From: Ipomoea triloba
Lineage: Eukaryota > Streptophyta > Magnoliopsida > Solanales > Convolvulaceae
Length of the DNA stretch: 64,000 nucleotides
Assembly (NCBI RefSeq): GCF_003576645.1
Contig: NC_044922.1
Location: 28,035,634-28,099,633, forward strand
Direction: 5' to 3'
In this document: piece by piece, positions 11,663 through 22,996 of the stretch
Numbering within the stretch: the stretch's first letter is position 1
Layout: the number at the start of each line of letters is the position of its first letter
The notes under the pieces: generated by a model
Told to the model about the DNA's origin: nothing
The model's database searches: none
The model's input: the letters and a program-made list of their open reading frames with translations, nothing else
Position numbers and translations under genes: made by a program

Positions 11663-14600
11663 TTAGCTCGGTTCTTTCACACCTTCAGCAGCGTTTAGTC
11701 CATATTTGGTGAGAACTCCAGTAAGTAGAGCTTTGTCCCTGATCTTTAGCCTGAAAAACATTGTAAACTATAAAGTTTTGCACATGAAACCCGGGATACA
11801 AGGCGACTGTCGGGTAAGTTCAGTTAGATGTTAGTCATAAGCACGTAAACATACCTCCGGGCAGATCCTGGAATGTTTAGTTTAGGTGTTGTCTCTTTCT
11901 TTCGTTTAGCTTTTTTCTTCTTCTCATTTACTACTACTTTCTTTTGACCCGTAGAGAAGGATACATTGGTAGCAGACCCTTCCATTGCATTATCTTGTTC
12001 ATCGCCGGAATCGGTCTCCATATCTTCATCGTAATCATCCATTTGAGCTGATGTATGTTCCGCTTCAGCAGCATACTCTCTAGAATCATTTTCCTCCCAC
12101 GAATCCGAGGTATGAGCATCAATCTCAAAATCAGCTTCTAACTCTTCATCTGAATCAGGTTCTGACGGATCATAACTAGTTTCGTCGTCTGAGTGTGCAT
12201 TTCTGAGCTTGGTTGAGCTGGAGCTCATCATCTCACATTTTATATTCTTCTGAACCTTACCAAAATATATGCTCTGCCCCGAGAAAGTCTGTACAAATCT
12301 ACCATGAGCAGAAAAACCTTATGAGTGAGAAAGAATGCAGTTGTTGGTGGGAAGGGGAAAATTGGGGTTGAAAATAATCACCATCTTATCAACCATCAAA
12401 TAACCTCATCACCGGGGGTAATCCTTACCAAGTTGGTCAAGTTGTTGACTTGGTAACCAACCACAAGGTAACAAGTCTGATTCCTAGCAGGAGCGGCCTA
12501 TTGGCCTTTTTGATTTGAGCCGGTCAGCTATAGGCGGGGTTGCTCTTTTCTCCCACCTAATACATTCACCACCTCAATTCCTCACTCCCCTATCTCACTT
12601 CTCATGTTGACATTTTCTTTCTTAGCATCAAAACACAACTCCCCATTTATTTCCCCTCACTTTCTATCTAAAAACAGCATTAATGATAAAGATGTCATTG
12701 CTCTAGCAACGGCAGGAAGGAAGAAAGCGGTGAAAATACCAACATCCAATACGAGAGTATAAAATGTTTACCTCTGTGCTCCATCTTCAGACTTTAAATC
12801 AATAAATGCAATGCCTTTGCAGACAGGGTCCCTGGTCTTACTGTTCCCAGAAACAACTGGTATTATGTTAACAATTCCAGGAAATCCTTTGAAAGCCAAT
12901 TGTAGATCTTTGAGAATGTTCTTTTTCTTAGGAAGGTTGAACAAACGCACACGGAAGCCAACCTGAACATCTTTTGATACTGTAAAAACTCCAGTAAATA
13001 ACTGCAAATTAGTTTCACAGTAGGAGTAAAGCATTTGCACAACAAAAAGTATTAAGTATAACTTCATGATGTTCTTTCTTACAAGATTGCACATTTTAAT
13101 GAATACATACATCGCTCTACACAGTACACGTTAATACATCCCGCCATGGCCCTTGAGCACCTACATAACCATCACATTATGCTTTTGGCTTAATCTCACC
13201 CCCACCCACTTAAATACCCAACTCTCAAATTTCCTGTGCAAATCTTCCATTTAAACTTACATGTGCATATATTCATCATAACAAATGTACACCAATTGGG
13301 GAGCGGCATATTGGCCTTCTTGTTTGAGCTGGTCAGCTATGAGCAACATAGGTTAGTTTACCTCCTTGTGATCCTTTGCAGGATAGGGTTACAAAGGGAT
13401 TTGCTCAGTGCACACCTTCGAGTAATAGCTGCGAGTTTCTCTCATCAGCCAAGACAAAAATGTACACCAACTCTAACACCTATGTGAGAATACATGGCAA
13501 GCCGATATAAACACTAACTTCCTCTTGCCAAGACACGGTTCTCAGGGACATTTGCACAAATGAGTGAAATGACCATTGACCAGTGTGCATATATCACTAT
13601 AAACTATCCAGCAACATATCTTATGTACCATCAATCACATTCTGGGAACAATGCTGCTAAGATTAGAATTAACCATTGATTCATGAGCAGTAATGAGCAA
13701 AGGAAAAGCATATACTGCCAAAGAAACAAGTTGAAATAGCTGTAAAAATCCATTATCCATAGCAATATTACAGATGTCAACCGGGCCAGCCACTTAGGTT
13801 TCGGGCTAGTCCTATCGAGCTTTCGAGCTTATTCATTCAGGCTAATTGTTTTTTTTTTCCGGTCGAATTTAAATTCTTGACCCTAACCCTAAAACCTCTA
13901 GTTGGGTTTAATAAACTAGAGCATTTACACGGATAAATATGAATTTATACATCATTCAATCAATATAAGCCTCTATTTTTAAATTCCAACTAAAAATATA
14001 CTCCGTAATAATTATAATAAGTTTTTTTGTCATTATTTATGTTCATAAAAAATATTTTATTTTATAATAAATTTATTAAAATTTTATTTACAAATTTAAG
14101 AAAAATTACAAATGATGAACGAACTTATAAATTCTCCATATATTTATGTGGCAAAGAATAGTCTTACTTGGCTCGAGCTATTCGGCTAACATACTAAATT
14201 TCAAGCTAGCCTTATCGAACTTATTGGGCTAATTTTTTTTATCAATCTAAAATTTCTAGGTTCGGAATAAAATTGGCATCCCTACACATAGCATAAAGGA
14301 ATTGAAGGATGTGCTTAGTTGGATTGCTATATTGTATGGTCCAAGCAACTCGTGGACTATAGCTAAATTGAAGCACGTATTCCATCTTAACTAAAAGACT
14401 AAGCTAATAATTGGATTGTATATTTTATGTTTATATATTATATGCTCAACAAAAGGAACTCACATACTACAAATGTACACAAAAGAATGAGTAAAAACAC
14501 TTTTACCTTCTCCTTGGAGGGGCTGTTTCTTCATGGAAACTTGATTTACTGGATTGTTCTTAAGGTTGTTGATATTAGCAAGCTGCGCTCTCCTGCTCTG

Positions 14601-15026
14601 CTCAATTTCTTCCATGAGCTCGTCCTCAATCGAAGTATCGTACACTTTGCCTTCTCCAAACCCGCGCGGTTTATTCTGAAGCCATTCCTTCATATTCCTC
14701 AGAGGAACAAACACTTCATCATCATCATCATCATCATCGCCATCCCCGTCCTCTTCGAAATCGTCAGCGCCATCAAAATCCTCCATGTCCAGTAGAAATT
14801 TTCCACTCTCACTCTCACTTTTCGCTTGATTCTTCGAGGCGTGTAAGCGAAACCTAGTTCTGGATTTCCATTTGAATGAGCAAAAACCTAAACGAATCGC
14901 TCTGTTTGAGGGAGAACAGAAATGGAGTTGAGGGGGTTTGAGAGCAAAAGGGCGAGGTTGTGAAATGGGGATCCGTGAGATTACGCAACATTTTGGCTGT
15001 GTAGAAAACTCGCCGAGGTTGAGCAT
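11663..15026 (-). CDS. Plastid-type RRM RNA-binding protein, RBD1-like
   Basis: Four coding exons on the minus strand: 15026-14507, 12979-12772, 12298-11855 and 11750-11663, total 419 residues. All junctions are GT-AG and the phases agree (1, 2, 2). The N-terminus (1 to about 65) is basic and Ser-rich, as in a chloroplast transit peptide. An acidic run of Asp follows at 84-104, encoded by a GAT microsatellite. One RRM spans about 182-266, with RNP2 at FRVRLFNLP and RNP1 at CKGIAFIDL. The C-terminal half has a long acidic region, a Lys-rich patch near 365-380, and a closing block LKIRDKALLTGVLTKYG. The overall layout resembles Arabidopsis RBD1 (At1g70200), a chloroplast protein linked to 23S rRNA processing, but that assignment is from memory. 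The first intron (12980-14506) is large and repeat-containing. Exon 3 could be misread as a separate gene starting at 12231. Confidence 0.82.
12486..12540 (+). repeat. Short repeat shared by introns 1 and 2 of the RRM gene, copy A
   Basis: A segment of about 45 bp containing GGAGCGGCCTATTGGCC and GAGCCGGTCAGCTATAGG occurs here in intron 2 and again, with several differences, at 13302-13345 in intron 1. Both copies have the same orientation. The origin is unknown; transposon remnants are possible. Confidence 0.6.
13302..13345 (+). repeat. Short repeat shared by introns 1 and 2 of the RRM gene, copy B
   Basis: This is the second copy of the segment at 12486-12540, here reading GGAGCGGCATATTGGCC and GAGCTGGTCAGCTATGAG. 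It lies inside intron 1 of the RRM gene. Confidence 0.6.
13773..14285. repeat. Repeat-like element in RRM gene intron 1
   Basis: The segment starts near GATGTCAACCGGGCCAGCC and ends near TTGGCATCCCTA. It carries mirrored phrases inside (GGGCTAGTCCTATCGAGC on the left, AAGCTAGCCTTATCGAAC on the right). Sequences opening with GGGATGTCAA and closing with TGGCATCCCT are common plant repeats. No target duplication was confirmed. Two CCCTAA telomere-like words at about 13880-13895 are probably chance. Confidence 0.4.
14308..14440 (+). repeat. Dispersed repeat fragment, family also at 4930-5075 and 49052-49130
   Basis: Phrases such as GAAGCACGTATTCCATCTTAACTAAAAGACTAAGCTAATA recur in diverged form at 49052-49130 (plus) and inverted at about 4930-5075. 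These point to a dispersed repeat whose full structure I could not delimit. Confidence 0.4.
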
Positions 15027-15295
15027 AGCTAGAATTGCAGGAATTCTTCGGAGGCTTTTGAGGAAGACGATGAGAGAACAGTGAAGAGTGAAGGCTCTCT
15101 GCGAAATTGGAGCTCAGAGCTAAAGGATAACGGAAGACTAAAATGGGCTGAAAATTTGAATTCAGCCTTTGGGCCTTTATCAAGGTGGATCATTAGGCCT
15201 AATCAAATAATGGGCCTTGAGGCCATATTTTATTTATTTTTTAACCAATGTCCAAAGAAACATTCACTTTAAAACCCGTAAGGCAGTACTTCAAT
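15027..15295. other. Promoter side of RRM gene
   Basis: This is the 5' flank of the minus-strand RRM gene. Two TGGGCC/GGCCTT-type words (around 15140-15225) resemble the TGGGCY elements found in promoters of plant housekeeping and organelle-related genes. The link to regulation is inference. Confidence 0.35.
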
Positions 15296-15300
15296 CCAAT

Positions 15301-16560
15301 TGTTATACCATGAACCAAGGTCCATTTTACATTGTGGATCTTGATCCAAAACAACATTTAATTACGTATCTATAATTAATATACGTAAATTAATATGGTA
15401 AATTATACCATGGACTAAGGTCTATCTTATATTGTAGACCTCAGTTCAAAAATAATCTTCAGATTTTGTATTTATAGTTGACACATTCTGTATCTGTAAT
15501 TGATAGTTTTTGTAGTTGCAGCTAACTAGCTATCACATTATGTGTAAGCAATTATCAAGTTATTTGTTTACATGTACAATTGTAGGTACAAAATGTGTTA
15601 ACTGAAGGTACAAAATTTTTGTATCAAGATTCGCAATGCAATATGAACCATGATCCATGGTATAACAATTGCAATTAATATATTATGTATCTTCAATTAA
15701 TAAATTGTGTGCGTGCATTTAACATATTAGGCCATTTATATTGTGGATCAGGGTCCACAATGCATTGTAGACTCTGGTCTAATACACATAATTTCACTCC
15801 ACAATGCACATGTTCATAATATACAAAATTAATGTTCATAATACACATAAACACGATATAATGAACATGAATTAAACATTTCACATAATACACATAATTC
15901 ATGTTCATAATGCACAGAATTCATGTTCATTATATTGTATTTATGTGTGTGTATTATGAATATGAATTCATTTGTTCATATTCATAATGCACATAATTCA
16001 TTTCATCCACGATATAACGATTGAACATATTATGTACCTTCAATTTATTTATAGGTGTATAATATGTTAAAGGAAAAAGTGTCAAATATGCCACTGAACT
16101 TATCACTTTTGTGCAATTGGGCCATTGAACTTTAAAAGTGTGCAATTCAACCATCAAACAAGCAAAATTTGTGCAATTGGACCATTTTTACAAAATTTTT
16201 TAATTCAATTTGAGTTAAAAACATTTCAATATTGACTCCCAACTAGTATGGTAGAAGAAAATGTCACTCTCAATACATATATGTTAGTAATATAATTGGA
16301 TTTTACCAGAAATTTTTTTGTAAAAATGGTCCAATTGCACAAATTTTGTTGGTTTGATGGTTGAATTGCACACTTTTTAAGTTCAATGGCCCAATTGCAC
16401 AAAAGCAATAAGTTCAGTGGCCTATTTGACACTTTTTCCTATGTTAAATGAATGTACATAATACGGTAACTACAAATATTACAATCTGAATATCATTTTG
16501 GACAAAGATCCACAATGCAAAATAGACCATGGTTCATGCTATAATTTCTCAAAAAACTTT
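15301..16560. repeat. Nest of related inverted repeats (TATACCATGRACC family)
   Basis: The phrase TTATACCATG followed by AACCAAGGTCC or GACTAAGGTCT occurs at 15301 and 15401, and inverted at about 15640-15666 and 16518-16550. The outer pair 15301/15666 matches over about 45 bp. Several GTGGATC-GGGTCCACAATG phrases lie between them. The pattern suggests elements of one family inserted into each other, with a Mutator-like MITE (16072-16439) added later. Clean target duplications were not found for these members. Confidence 0.5.
16072..16439. mobile_element. Mutator-like MITE, family A copy 1
   Basis: This 368-bp element starts GGAAAAAGTGTC and ends GACACTTTTTCC. The arms pair for well over 100 bp around words such as TTTTGTGCAATTGG. 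The exact 9-bp direct duplication TATGTTAAA flanks it (16063-16071, 16440-16448). A second copy of almost the same length lies at 39309-39675 with its own 9-bp duplication. It has no coding capacity. Confidence 0.93.
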
Positions 16561-16793
16561 TGATCAAACAAAAAAGATGCACTAATTCGTCCTCCCACCT
16601 AAGAGATCATTGAACTACCATAAATTATCCATCCATCATCGGGTTGGGGTGTAAGGGTCCAGGGCGATGGATTTTGCTTTTTAATTTGCGGGGAAAAGGA
16701 AAAAAGGAGAAGACATTGACTTTGGATTCTTAGAACAAGCGTAACCTATTTATAGGTGTATAATATAATAAATGAAGGTACAAAATATATTAA

Positions 16794-17294
16794 GGCAAAT
16801 TATGCTGTGGACCTGGGTCCAAAATTACGTCGTTTTTTATCGTTTTTGTTTTGTTGTTTTTTTATTTTTTTTAATTAGTAAACATATTGCTGAATATAGA
16901 GTTGTCCAAAAATGTGTGAATGTAGAGGTTTCAAAGTGTGAATGTAGAGTATAGAAATCGTGAATGTAGATTTATGATTGTGTGAATGTAGAGTTGCCTA
17001 GAAATGTGTGAATGTGGAGGTTTCAAATTGTGAATATGGAGTATAGAAATCGTGAATGTAGAGTTATGCATGTGTAAATATGTAATAGAGTTAAGAAGTT
17101 CTAGCAACTTGTAGCCCTGTAATGTGTGAATGTGGAGTTCTCAAGTTGTGAATGTGGAGTATAGAGCCTGTGAATATAGAGTTTTGAATGTGTGAATGTG
17201 GAGTTTACAAATTGTGAATGTAGAGTATAGTGTATGTGAATGTAGACCCAGGTCCACCTTGCAAGGTGGACCTGAGTCTACGGCATAATAACCC
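16794..17294. mobile_element. Mutator-like element with internal minisatellite
   Basis: This 501-bp element is flanked by the exact 9-bp duplication ATATATTAA (16785-16793, 17295-17303). The ends pair as GGCAAATTATG against GGGTTATTATG (read inward), each followed by a GACCTGGGTCC-like word. Between the ends is a degenerate tandem array of GTGTGAATGTAGAG (about 16910-17245). A related end (GACCCAGGTCCACACAATAATTTGCCC) occurs at about 57036-57062. Confidence 0.85.
16910..17245 (+). repeat. Degenerate minisatellite (TGTGAATGTAGAG)n
   Basis: At least ten diverged units contain GTGAATGTAGAG or GTGAATGTGGAG, spaced by variable linkers such as TTTCAAATT and TATAGAAATC. A higher-order period of about 100 bp is visible. 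The array fills the interior of the element at 16794-17294. Confidence 0.8.
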
Positions 17295-17859
17295 ATATAT
17301 TAATTGCAAGTGCATAATCTCAAATCTTACGTTTTCATTTTTAGTTGTTTCCAAATTTCGTACTGCTACCCGGCCTGTAACCCATATGTTGCAGAAGAAA
17401 CGGTCCAATTTGACAAATTTTGTAGTAGACATTAACTAGTGCAAGTTTTGTCAAACAGCGGCAAAGATAGTCTTCATGGAGCGTCTCTTCAACTTTTCTC
17501 CGTTGCAATTAATAGTATTTTTGACAAATTTGCATCTGAACACACCTATTGTCTATTGATTTGATAATTTGATTGAAACATCTAGACATTTCCCTACTTG
17601 CTTCAAATTGGGATTCGAGAATTAATGAAATAACTAACAAGATGTTCCTAGAGTCGGTGATTTTTTTAATGGGAGTGATTTCAGGCAAGTTTGTATAACA
17701 GTTAACTTGGTAAAAAGTTTTAAGTTTAATTTTTTTGTGAGAATTGTCTATTAGTTTTCTTGGCTACAGGTAAAAGACATACTTCACCCAAAGCACACTT
17801 TCAAATAGCGAATATGAACTTTCCAGTAAATCAAAAGTGAATTTTCTAATTAAATAAAG

Positions 17860-18229
17860 TTAGAGCAACCACAATAGTGATTTTTGGTGAGGTTTTGAGA
17901 AAATTTAGCTTATGTGGAAATGAGAGAGGGAGTTGGGTCTTCCTGCAAAGACCCAAATTTTTTCAGAACTGTGGGTCTCTCTAAATCAGTGAAGGCAACC
18001 TCCTTCTCGCGTGAGGCGCACAACAAGCGCCCAGTCGGGCGCGTGCACGCCACGCGTTGGGCTGGGCGCTCAAAGACCGTTTATATATATATATATATAT
18101 ATATATATGGTGTTAGGGCTGTTTTTTTAATTTTCTTTTATTTTTCTCACTTTTCTTCTCTGCTCTCTCCTATTTGGCAACCTAAAAATTAAAGTTGTGT
18201 AAAAACATGAACAATTGGAGATGTTCTAA
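17860..18229. mobile_element. MITE-like element with GC-rich core, copy 1
   Basis: The ends are TTAGAGCAACCACAATAG on the left and, read inward, TTAGAACATCTCCAATTG on the right. The interior has a GC-rich stretch (GGCGCACAACAAGCGCCC) and a (TA)n run. The same plan is seen at 28821-29165, and a left half at 63190. TTAGAGCATCTCCAAT-type ends are common in plant MITEs, but no secure target duplication was read here. Confidence 0.6.
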
Positions 18230-18994
18230 GGACGATGAACTAGAATCACGTAAATAAAGTAGTCTTTGCAAGAGGGAAATCAAGAAGTCTTATTATATTA
18301 GAATACCCTAGTTCAATTATTCTGGGATGATACAAACGTTTATATTTTTATTTTTTTAAATGTATCAAAAATGTGTGAAAGTTTGACAACATTATTAGTT
18401 TTACTAGGAACATTAGATATGCAACAATAACTTGAAGCTAGCCATGCATCATACACTTGTATGATTTAACAGAAATGTAATGATATGTCCTGACCATGTG
18501 GTTAGGGCTTCCTTTATCTATATGTTTAACTTTTTGTGCCAAATTATTCATGTTTACATGTAGTGTTCCAATCTACACTACTATTTATTTCTGACCAAAA
18601 TGAAAGAAACAGAGATATCATTATTTTGGTGGGGGTGTATACATTTCAAAGAAATAAGATAGGTTCATTGATGTTACAATGCTAGAATTGATTGGGGTGA
18701 TCACTTTGTTAGGAGGTTTAATTCGACATAAAAAAGAAGATATAAAATATTTCAAGATAATTAAAAAACATAAAATGGTATTAGAAAAAATTCAACCGTG
18801 AGTGAGTTTGTTAATTTTTTTTTTCTAAGTGGAGAGAGGAGAAAGTGAGACGGGGGCAACAATACATGAGTTTTCTCCGAATTTTTTGGAAAGATTTTTT
18901 TTTTTTTTTTGTTAAAAAAAACTGGTGGACGTTGACGACCACTTGGCTTTAAAAAAAACATTTTCTCTATTTATAACCTAATACGAATCCCGTA

Positions 18995-19246
18995 AAAAAT
19001 TTACACCAAAATTCTTGCGGACAGTTCATTTGAATCTAGGTTAACTTTGTTCAAAGTAACCTAGATTGATGAGAAGGGACTAGATGCAAACATGGTCCAA
19101 AAAAATTGGCTTTTTTAACCCATAAAAATTTGCATCAAAATTCTTGTGGATAGTTCATTTATGAACCTAGGTTAACTTTGTTCAAAGTAACCTAGATTGA
19201 TGAGAAGGGACTAGATGCAAATCATGGTCCAAAAAAATTGGCTTTG
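18995..19246 (+). repeat. Two ~125-bp tandem units, each with a perfect-arm hairpin
   Basis: The two units (about 18995-19118 and 19119-19246) share TGGTCCAAAAAAATTGGCTT and GATGAGAAGGGACTAGATGC. Each contains AGGTTAACTTTGTTCAAAGTAACCT, whose arms pair around TTTGTTCAAA. The second unit has a few insertions. Confidence 0.85.
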
Positions 19247-20429
19247 TGTGTGTGCACTTTTATTTATTTATTAAGAAGTGCAGATAGGGTGAATGCATGA
19301 TATGTTCATTTGACAATTCAAAGTAGAGTGGTAAGCTAAGGGGTAGATTTATTGCCTATAGTGTTAGCCCACTTTGTTGTTGACAACTTGATATTAGAAA
19401 TTATACTAGGCATTATTGATAATGACTATGACATCAATGCTCCAATTCATTTGGCACTTGCTTTAATTTCTCGTTTAAATCTCAAGAGTTCTATTTCAGA
19501 AGTTTTGTGGATGAAGTAATTAATGATTGCGAAACATTTCTTAATTCTTTTTGTATTGGTTAATCAATGGCTAGTTGAACTATGCTCAAACGGAATGTTT
19601 CATTAATCTATGTTAGCATATGCTTGTTTCGATAGTGAATTGTGTTAGCTCTTCTGACTAACAAGTAGCATTAGCTATTTATAATAAAAATAATAATAAT
19701 TGTTTGGTAAATTAGATATATTTGTTGCTCTTTTTTTCCCTCACTCTTTGGTTAAAAAAACCAATTTTTTTAACAATAAATCTCACATAAAACGTGACAA
19801 GCCCTTACAAACACAATTAGCCATCAGAACAAGTAAATCCCACTAAATAGAAAACGAAACAAATGGAAGCAAAGTGGACATTATATTCTCAAGCTTTGTA
19901 GCCATCTACATGTATAAATGAATAATGAAAAATGTGATAAGTAAATATATACAATATTTTTAACATGAAAATTCGACCTAATAAAAAATCACATATATAT
20001 GGCTGGGGACCAACTAGGAACAATTCCAGGATTCAAAGTACATGTACATTCAACAATTAGATGCATGCCCCATTGTGTTTAGAAGGTAGGTTTCATAATG
20101 CTCTTATGAGAAAATTATGTATGTCAAAATTCAAACATTTCTCTATATATAAATCAATCAACTTCGTAGAGAACAGATCATATCTTTTGTCATTTTCCTT
20201 TAATTTTCATATGTTAGAAAAACAAATATTAATTAATGTCATCATTATTAACTATTTCACATTTTCTAAACCACAACAAAATTAAATACTTTGAATTATT
20301 ATGAAAAAGCTGGGCAGTCGCTACTTGGAGGTGCGCTCTAAGTGAAGACCATCTTGTGGTTCCAACTAGCAAGGACTACAAGGAGGTAAAATAATCTAGG
20401 TTACTCATAGTTGATCGGCTCAAATCAAG

Positions 20430-20760
20430 AGAGCCTCTTGTCCAACTCAGGTGAATTTCTAAAAGCGGCCAGTGGTTCTATCTGGTGCCTAGGGGATCCC
20501 CACTTGGCGGAAGCTATATATGGCGGTCAGAGATGCATTATCGTCGCTCAAGAACGAAGGGTGGCAAAGGGTCACTATAGAGATGGATTTTGTTAAAAAC
20601 TTCTACTCTTGATCTCTCTTACGCTGGTTGCGTCATTGATAGTTGTCATAGGTTAGCTCGACACTTTGAAAGTCTGTCCTATTGTTTTATACATAGATCA
20701 ACGAATATGCTAGCTAGCCCACACCTTGGCTCGGGCGGCAAATTCACAACCTGATCCCTT
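20430..20760 (+). pseudogene. Decayed RNase H-like (RVT_3) domain of a retroelement or its relative
   Basis: Reading 20411-20521 gives GEFLKAASGS and a following HLAEAIY. After dropping one base (near 20522) the frame continues AVRDALSSLKNEGWQRVTIE, then MDFVK. Further on, in yet another frame, come VIDSCHRLARHFESLSYCF, HRSTNMLA and LARAANSQPD. These phrases, in this order, match the RVT_3 RNase H-like domain found at the end of plant LINE-type elements and in related short plant genes. At least two frame breaks make it a pseudogene. Upstream sequence to about 20300 may belong to it but was not recognised. Confidence 0.75.
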
Positions 20761-20986
20761 TATTTTGCATTTTTCCATTCCTACTTGTATCCAACATTTG
20801 TTTCATATTGCTTAATATAGTTTCAGTTTTTACTTTCAAAAAACAGAAAGCCCAATTAGCCTATAGCCCGCTCCTAAAAAGAGCTGAACTTGTAACCCTA
20901 TGGTGAGGTTGTCCCACCACAACAAAATAGTAAACATACTCAACTTAGTGAGACAATTATTGATAAACGAATTGCTAATAATATAA

Positions 20987-21920
20987 GAGCAAATTGCCAT
21001 TTTGGTCCACTGACTATAGGGGTATTGTTAATTGTCATCCACGACTTTCAAAAGTGTTAATTGCATACCATGACTTTTCAATTTGTACCAATTTTGGTCA
21101 CTCTGGCCAAATTGCCGGCCAAATTTCGCCGAAAAATTTTAAAAGTTAAAATAACAAGGGTATTTTAGTCATTTCACAATTCTTTTCTTCTTCTCCGGTG
21201 AATTCTTCTTTTTCTCCGGCGAATTTTTCTTCTTCTCCGGCCAAGCTATGCAAACCTAAGCTAAAAGAAGGGGCGGTGAAATTTGGCACATTAAGGAGCC
21301 ACTACTTTTGTGTTAGAGTAGAAAGAAGCAAACCACTAGGCACTAACCTCGCTTTCCCCACCCATCTCTCCTCTGCAGACGATGAATCCATGATGAAAAA
21401 TATGTGAATTTTACTTGCTCCCTCCGCCCATCTCTCGTTCACTCCGCAACCGAACACAACAAAAGGCACCTCTCCCATTCTTCATCATTTTCTCATTATA
21501 CGCCTCGCTGGCGACACCCACTTCTTGCCGCCAGTCACTTTCCTAACATTTATCCTTTCTTCCTTACTGCTACAACTCTAGATTTCTTCCCCATCATGGG
21601 CTGTCAATGCCTCAATCCCTTGCTATAGAACCGCCCCTTTTTTTAGCCTAGGTTTGCATCGCTTGGCCGGAGAAGAAGAAGAACTCGCCGGAGAAGAAGA
21701 AGAATGCCAGGGGAAGAAGAAAAAAAAAAGTGAAATGACTAAAATACTCTTGTTATTTTAACTTTTAAAATTTTCCAGCGAAATTTGACCGTCAATTTGG
21801 CCGGAGTGACCAAAATTGATACAAATTGAAAAGTCATGGTATGCAATTAACACTTTTGAAAGTCGTGGATGACAATTAACAATACCCCTATAGTCAGTGG
21901 ACCAAAATGACAATTTGCTC
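20987..21920. mobile_element. Long foldback Mutator-like element (934 bp)
   Basis: The exact 9-bp duplication ATAATATAA flanks it (20978-20986, 21921-21929). The ends are GAGCAAATTGCC and, read inward, GAGCAAATTGTC. The inverted arms run roughly 300 bp each (about 20987-21285 and 21627-21920) and include CTTCTTCTCCGG repeats and AAGGGGCGGT/ACCGCCCC. The central loop of about 340 bp (21286-21626) is not part of the inverted repeat, and is relatively GC-richer than flanking DNA. No transposase was seen. Confidence 0.88.
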
Positions 21921-21970
21921 ATAATATAATTACAAAGTCAGAGATTCGATGCTATATGCAAAAACACTAT

Positions 21971-22259
21971 GGTCCTGTTTGGTAAATAATCAGCCTATCA
22001 GCCAATTTTGGCTTATTTAATCACTATTAGTTGTTTGGTTAATAAGCTTTTTGTAACTCTAAAATACTAAAATTCAAAAGACTACTCAAAACAGCCTTTT
22101 TAATTAGCTTTTTAAAAAAAAAAATTATACCAAACAGCTATCAACTAACAGCTAATCTATCTAACAATTTTTTACAATCAGCTAATGTTATTAACAAATC
22201 ATACCTTCTAATCCAAACAGTCAACACAATCAATCAACAGCCATTTACCAAACAGGGCC
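21971..22259. mobile_element. Tourist-like MITE (TTTGGTAAAT family), copy 1
   Basis: The ends are GGTCCTGTTTGGTAAAT and, read inward, GGCCCTGTTTGGTAAAT. The 3-bp word TAT flanks both sides. It has about 289 bp, with ATCAGC/GCTGATT-rich arms. A 3-bp duplication would fit the PIF/Harbinger group, but three bases could match by chance in AT-rich DNA. Confidence 0.7.
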
Positions 22260-22996
22260 TATACATACTCTAACCAATTCCGCTGAAGAGTCCTCTACCA
22301 TACTATACAAATAGAATACCTACGGATACTTTTAACTATCAAATACTTTTGTCACCTCTATAATCGTAAGATTTATAATATAACTCAATGCAATAGATTT
22401 CCAAAGTCGGTGATTGCAAGCTACACGGATTGGTGGTTGTGATGAGGGTCACATATAACATCCAACAACAGACTCAACTGCTCACATTTGAACTATTTAC
22501 GTTTACTTATAAATTTATTTATTCTTTTGAAGTCGATTTTTTTTTTATAAAAAAAATCATTGTTATATATTCAAAATTGTATGTTATGTCTGTAGTAGTG
22601 CAACCATCTCATTACTATAAAGCATGTTTCAATCAAACCACACAACATACAAACCACCACGGGTGGCGTCACAATCTCGTAGTCAGTTAACAATCGCTTC
22701 CGAATCACTAAATATTATATATATTAAACATAAAGAAATATTTTATTTATTTATTTATGGTGAAAACACAAGGGAACCAACCAAAAATAAAAATAAAAAG
22801 TTATTTTGTGTATACAAAGAAGGTCTACATTCAAACATTTTACAATTATTGTAGATTCCCCATTGTGTTTAGAAGGTAGGTTTCATGATGTTCCTAGCTA
22901 GCTATAAGAAAAATAATGTATACCAATATTTCAACATTACACTGCAGTATAAATCAAATCAGTATCTTATATATAGTACACATTTATCATTTTCTT

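Larger units (their letters stand above)
17304..20300. other. Gene-free AT-rich region with repeats
   Basis: No supported gene. The region contains a GAGCAACCACAATAG-type MITE (17860-18229), a (TA)n run (about 18082-18108), a 125-bp tandem duplication with a hairpin (18995-19246) and poly-T/poly-A runs. Short open frames here have no recognisable domain. Confidence 0.6.

Noticed and set aside
11855..12231. Independent acidic small protein
   Set aside because: Exon 3 of the RRM gene; in-frame continuation upstream completes the RRM fold.
13880..13895. Telomere-like CCCTAACCCTAAA
   Set aside because: Only two units; inside a repeat, so not an interstitial telomere tract of note.
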